A stretch of 8,578 nucleotides of DNA from Bacteroidota bacterium (lineage in GTDB: Bacteria; Bacteroidota; Bacteroidia; Flavobacteriales; Flavobacteriaceae), in assembly GCA_015767395.1 (NCBI GenBank), contig JADWMI010000094.1:1-8578 (forward strand), written 5' to 3'. A model generated the notes under the pieces. It was given only the letters and a program-made list of their open reading frames with translations, searched no databases and was not told where the DNA came from. This document shows, one piece after another, positions 7,101 through 8,578 of the stretch; position 1 is the first letter of the stretch, and every line of letters starts with the position of its first letter. The position numbers and the translations under genes are program-made.

Positions 7101-7519
7101 TAAAACAATCTGTTCAAAACGCGACTTACGAACAAAAAGATCCGTTGTTAATTTATAAGTTTGAATCGTTTGAATTGTTCAACACAATGCTTGACAAGGT
7201 AAATAAAGAAGTATTATCTTTCCTATTCAAAGGAAAATTACCTTCGCAAGATGCAACTCAGGTTTCCCAAGCACGCGAACAAAAAAGAGAAAAAGTTCAA
7301 TTAAGTAAGGCTGACTATCGCAGCCCAACTGAAGGAGGCCAAACAAATCAAACACAACAACCACAAGTAGTTGAAACTATAGTACGTTCTGAACGCAAAG
7401 TTGGAAGAAACGAGCACGTTACCATTAAAAATGTTATGAGTGGTGAAAACAAAACGCTGAAATTTAAACAAGCGATTCCATTAATTCAAAAAGGTGAATG
7501 GGTACTTGTTGAAGAATAA
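4181..7519 (+). CDS. secA: Preprotein translocase ATPase SecA
   Basis: SecA drives secretory preproteins through the SecYEG channel by ATP hydrolysis at the inner membrane. The 1112-residue protein is full length for Bacteroidota (E. coli has 901). Visible motifs include Walker A MMTGEGKT (191-198), TVNDYLAKRD (219-228), YGTNNEFGFDYLRDNM (266-281), the DEVD Walker B (299-302), NMAGRGTD (685-692) and QLRGRAGRQGDPGS (721-734). The helical scaffold/wing region follows, with DDTWKDHLRQMDEL at 961-974. Relative to E. coli there are extra residues at about 60-100 and about 340-410. The tail keeps ERKVGRN (1071-1077), but the usual cysteine-rich zinc motif is replaced by HVTIKN and a conserved-looking end, GEWVLVEE. 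Start and N-terminus (MSLINSILKVFVGDKYKKDL) are typical. Terminators flank the gene on both sides, so it is probably monocistronic. Confidence 0.98.
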   Translation: MSLINSILKVFVGDKYKKDLKLLQPIVAEVNKFETEISNLTNDQLRDKTNYFKQKIKEITQPFTSQIELLKEETLKANIDRKEEIYTEIDQLEQNSYEATEIVLTEIMAEAFAVIKETAKRFTQNKSITVTATPFDRELSATKGNITLDNEKAIWENAWDAQGKEITWDMIHYDVQLIGGSVLHSGKIAEMMTGEGKTLVSTLPVYLNALTGKGVHVVTVNDYLAKRDAAWMGPIFEFHGLSVDCVDHHQPNSDARRKAYNSDITYGTNNEFGFDYLRDNMAHSPTELVQRPHNYAIVDEVDSVLVDDARTPLIISGATANADRHEFNELKPSIDKIVSTQRNYLTSVLADSKKLIKEGDTKEGAFLLYRVFRGLPKSKALIKFLSQEGIRQLLQKTENFYMQDNNREMPKIDEELYFVIDEKNNSIELTDKGITFLSGDDGDESFFILPDLSTEIAHIENKNLSTDETTSKKEELFQDFSVKSERIHTMNQLLKAYTLFEKDIEYVIMEDKIKIVDEQTGRIMEGRRYSDGLHQAIEAKENVKIEAATQTYATVTLQNYFRMYRKLSGMTGTAITEAGEFWDIYKLDVIEIPTNVPLIRKDREDLVFKTKREKYNAVIDEIEKLVNGGQPVLVGTTSVEISELLGRMLSIRKINHNVLNAKLHKKEADIVEQAGQPGIVTIATNMAGRGTDIKLSDEVKKAGGLAIIGTERHDSRRVDRQLRGRAGRQGDPGSSQFYVSLEDNLMRLFGSERIAKMMDRMGLEEGEVIQHSMITKSIERAQRKVEENNFGVRKRLLEYDDVMNSQREVIYKRRRHALYGDRLQVDIVNMVFDTCSGLVQENKGSNDYQNFEFELIRFSSTSSPFSEEEFKTLSVQELTDQLFDIVYKNYKEKLEKNAKAAFPVIKDVYENQGDKYERIVVPFTDGTKELKVVTNLKEAYESEGKVLVTDFEKNITLAIIDDTWKDHLRQMDELKQSVQNATYEQKDPLLIYKFESFELFNTMLDKVNKEVLSFLFKGKLPSQDATQVSQAREQKREKVQLSKADYRSPTEGGQTNQTQQPQVVETIVRSERKVGRNEHVTIKNVMSGENKTLKFKQAIPLIQKGEWVLVEE

Positions 7520-7596
7520 GATAAAATGCTTAAATTTTAATTGATGACATTCAAATATGCTATCATCTTAAAATAATGGCACATAATTAATAAACT

Positions 7597-7625
7597 AAAG
7601 GTAGCAATTTTTTATTGCTACCTTT
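7597..7625 (+). terminator. Intrinsic terminator of secA
   Basis: AAAGGTAGCAA (7597-7607) pairs perfectly with TTGCTACCTTT (7615-7625), closing a short T-rich loop, and a T-rich tract continues to about 7634. It begins 78 bp after the secA stop. It is the strongest hairpin in the window. Confidence 0.85.
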
Positions 7626-7790
7626 TATTGTTTTATATCGTTTTCTTTTAAATTTTATTTTGAATTATTCAATTTCAACATAAATATTTGGAAAAAGTAA
7701 TAAAGTTAATCATATGAAAACTTAAAATACCATCATTAGAATTGGTTGCCAAGTATTCATAAAGATATTATGTGTCTACTTTTTTAAACA
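7626..7790. other. Intergenic stretch with no recognised feature
   Basis: With its flanking terminators this is part of a 327-bp gap between the convergent secA and cold-shock genes. I find no credible ORF (only frames of about a dozen codons), no exact TAnnTTTG box and no strong hairpin. It appears to be plain AT-rich spacer; a small RNA cannot be ruled out from sequence alone. Confidence 0.5.
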
Positions 7791-7821
7791 TAAAAAAGCC
7801 TACTAAATAATTAATAGGCTT
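7791..7821 (-). terminator. Intrinsic terminator of the cold-shock gene
   Basis: Read on the minus strand, AAGCCTA (7821-7815) pairs with TAGGCTT (7802-7796) around a 12-nt AT-rich loop. The second arm runs into a T-run of six (7797-7792). It lies 25 bp past the stop codon of the cold-shock gene. The T-run on only one side favours the minus-strand direction. Confidence 0.75.
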
Positions 7822-7846
7822 ATACTTAAAAAAGTTATGTAGATGC

Positions 7847-8038
7847 TTAGATCACTTTTACGTTTACTGCGTTCATTCCTTTTTTTCCTTCTTGTAATTC
7901 AAATTCAACTTCATCACCTTCACGGATTTCATCTATTAATCCTGAAATGTGTACGAAATGTTCGCTGTTTGAACCTTCTTCTTTGATGAATCCAAATCCT
8001 TTAGTTTCATTGAAGAATTTTACTGTTCCTTTACTCAT
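7847..8038 (-). CDS. Cold-shock protein, CspA family
   Basis: This single-domain OB-fold protein of 63 residues binds single-stranded RNA/DNA and acts as an RNA chaperone or transcription antiterminator in the cytoplasm. It starts SKGTVKFFNETKGFGFI. RNP1 is KGFGFI (residues 13-18) and RNP2 is HFVHIS (27-32), giving the usual surface aromatic residues Phe9, Phe15, Phe17, Phe28 and His30. The C-terminal half, EGDEVEFELQEGKKGMNAVN, is also canonical. The length is slightly below the 67-70 residues of the enterobacterial proteins. It has its own promoter and terminator. The predicted leader is only about 20 nt, unlike the long thermosensing leader of E. coli cspA, so cold induction by that mechanism is not supported here. 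The cyclophilin gene lies 75 bp upstream on the same strand. Confidence 0.97.
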   Translation of the reverse strand: MSKGTVKFFNETKGFGFIKEEGSNSEHFVHISGLIDEIREGDEVEFELQEGKKGMNAVNVKVI

Positions 8039-8065
8039 TGTTAAAATTTATTATATTATAAGCTG

Positions 8066-8073
8066 CAAATGTA
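8066..8073 (-). promoter_or_regulatory. Predicted -7 promoter box (TACATTTG) for the cold-shock gene
   Basis: On the minus strand TACATTTG matches TAnnTTTG exactly and ends 27 bp before the ATG, giving a leader of about 20 nt. A TTA triplet (minus strand, 8097-8095) lies 21 bp upstream as a possible weak -33 element. The spacer contains a 14-bp AT palindrome (8079-8092). Confidence 0.5.
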
Positions 8074-8098
8074 ATATTTATTTATATAAATACATAAC

Positions 8099-8126
8099 AT
8101 TTATTTATTTATTTTATTTTATTTTT
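8099..8126. repeat. Short tandem AT repeat (ATTT / ATTTT units)
   Basis: Three ATTT units (8099-8110) are followed by two ATTTT units (8111-8120) and one ATTTTT (8121-8126). The tract spans the cyclophilin stop codon (8114-8116) and its last few lysine/isoleucine codons, so changes in repeat number would alter the C-terminus of that protein. Confidence 0.55.
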
Positions 8127-8578
8127 AATGACGGTAATATTTCCATTGTTTTGATGGTTATAGGTAGTGAAAGATATTGATCAACATTTTCTGAAGCTTG
8201 TATTTTTAAAACCACATTCATCCCCTTTGAAACCATCCCAAATGCAGCAAAACCTTGTCCATCTGAATTTCTTTCACCCCCAAAATCTAATGACGGCTGC
8301 TTGTTGATACAGATAAAAAAACTGCTTTGAGCCGAATTTGGTGCTCCTCTTGCCATGGATATCGTACCATTTAAATGTTTTAGACCTGTTTCCTGGGTGG
8401 TTTCAAGTTCAATTGGTTGAAATAATAAGCCTTCCGCAACATCCCCTCCTTGTATCACTTCAATTTTCACCTTTCTATCGGCTTCGTTTTCAGCAGTACA
8501 TACTCTAAAAAAGGAATCATTGTCATACAGACCTTTCGAAACATATTTCAAAAAATTCTCAACTGTTTTTGGCGCCTT
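8114..8578 (-). CDS. Cyclophilin-type peptidyl-prolyl cis-trans isomerase (partial, N-terminus off the right edge)
   Basis: Cyclophilins catalyse proline cis-trans isomerisation during protein folding. The frame is open to the right edge and encodes 154 residues beginning KAPKTVENFLKYVSKGLYDN, the conserved region just inside the cyclophilin N-terminus; the TTG at 8551 is an internal codon, not a start. Core motifs are SFFRV with the catalytic-position Arg, EVIQGGD with the conserved Gln, LNGTISMARGAPNSAQSSFF, and SLDFGG...AAFGMVSKGM. Compared with the common FHRV-IPGFM-IQGGD form, about ten extra residues (CTAENEADRKVKIEV) sit between FFRV and IQGGD; I recall this form from Bacteroidota homologues. 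The Trp of human CypA that contacts cyclosporin is not present. Any signal peptide, and so its location, lies outside the window. No clear terminator follows, so read-through into the cold-shock gene is possible. Confidence 0.92.
   Translation of the reverse strand, partial: KAPKTVENFLKYVSKGLYDNDSFFRVCTAENEADRKVKIEVIQGGDVAEGLLFQPIELETTQETGLKHLNGTISMARGAPNSAQSSFFICINKQPSLDFGGERNSDGQGFAAFGMVSKGMNVVLKIQASENVDQYLSLPITIKTMEILPSLKIK

Noticed and set aside
7517..7570. Possible long-range pairing after the secA stop (TAAGAT with ATCTTA, GATGA with TCATC)
   Set aside because: The arms are short with large loops and AT-rich; the strong hairpin at 7597-7625 is the convincing terminator.
7947..8180. A 77-codon plus-strand frame spanning the csp start and the cyclophilin 3' end
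   Set aside because: It crosses two genes on the other strand and the AT repeat, giving a low-complexity Ile/Tyr/Phe-rich product with no homology that I recognise.
8542..8551. Start codons (TTG at 8551, ATG at 8544) for the isomerase gene
   Set aside because: The frame of the TTG continues to the window edge with conserved cyclophilin sequence (KAPKTVENF), so the gene begins outside; the ATG at 8544 is in another frame.

Overview
The window is AT-rich bacterial chromosome from the Bacteroidota, most likely class Flavobacteriia. The evidence is a SecA of 1112 residues with Bacteroidota-type insertions, a Wza/Wzc exopolysaccharide export pair, a DUF2795 protein of the kind common in flavobacteria, weak or absent Shine-Dalgarno sequences, and TAnnTTTG promoter elements (the Bacteroidota -7 box) ahead of most genes.

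Layout. Positions 1-2230 (minus strand) hold the start of an exopolysaccharide export operon: an outer-membrane Wza-like lipoprotein, then, 8 bp later, the N-terminal 487 residues of a Wzc/GumC-like inner-membrane co-polymerase that runs off the left edge. An 88-bp divergent promoter region (2231-2318) separates it from a plus-strand block: a class I SAM-dependent methyltransferase (2319-3095), a PduO-type corrinoid adenosyltransferase (3130-3705), a 73-residue acidic DUF2795 protein (start revised to 3797), an intrinsic terminator (4033-4059), and secA (4181-7519). secA ends at a strong terminator (7597-7625). After roughly 165 bp with no recognisable content come three minus-strand features, given left to right: the terminator of a cold-shock gene (7791-7821), the cold-shock gene itself (7847-8038), and a cyclophilin-type peptidyl-prolyl isomerase whose N-terminus lies beyond the right edge (8114-8578).

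Functionally this is mostly housekeeping: protein export (SecA), protein folding (cyclophilin), RNA chaperoning (Csp) and cobalamin cofactor maturation. It abuts the first genes of a surface polysaccharide locus that continues leftwards. I see no mobile element, CRISPR array, tRNA or rRNA, and no convincing sign of an undescribed multi-gene system. The points most worth a second look are regulatory or structural: a perfect 9-bp inverted repeat in the secA leader, a SecA tail in which the zinc-binding motif is replaced, a promoter box only 4 bp from the adenosyltransferase start codon, and a coherent set of five TAnnTTTG boxes all oriented toward gene starts.
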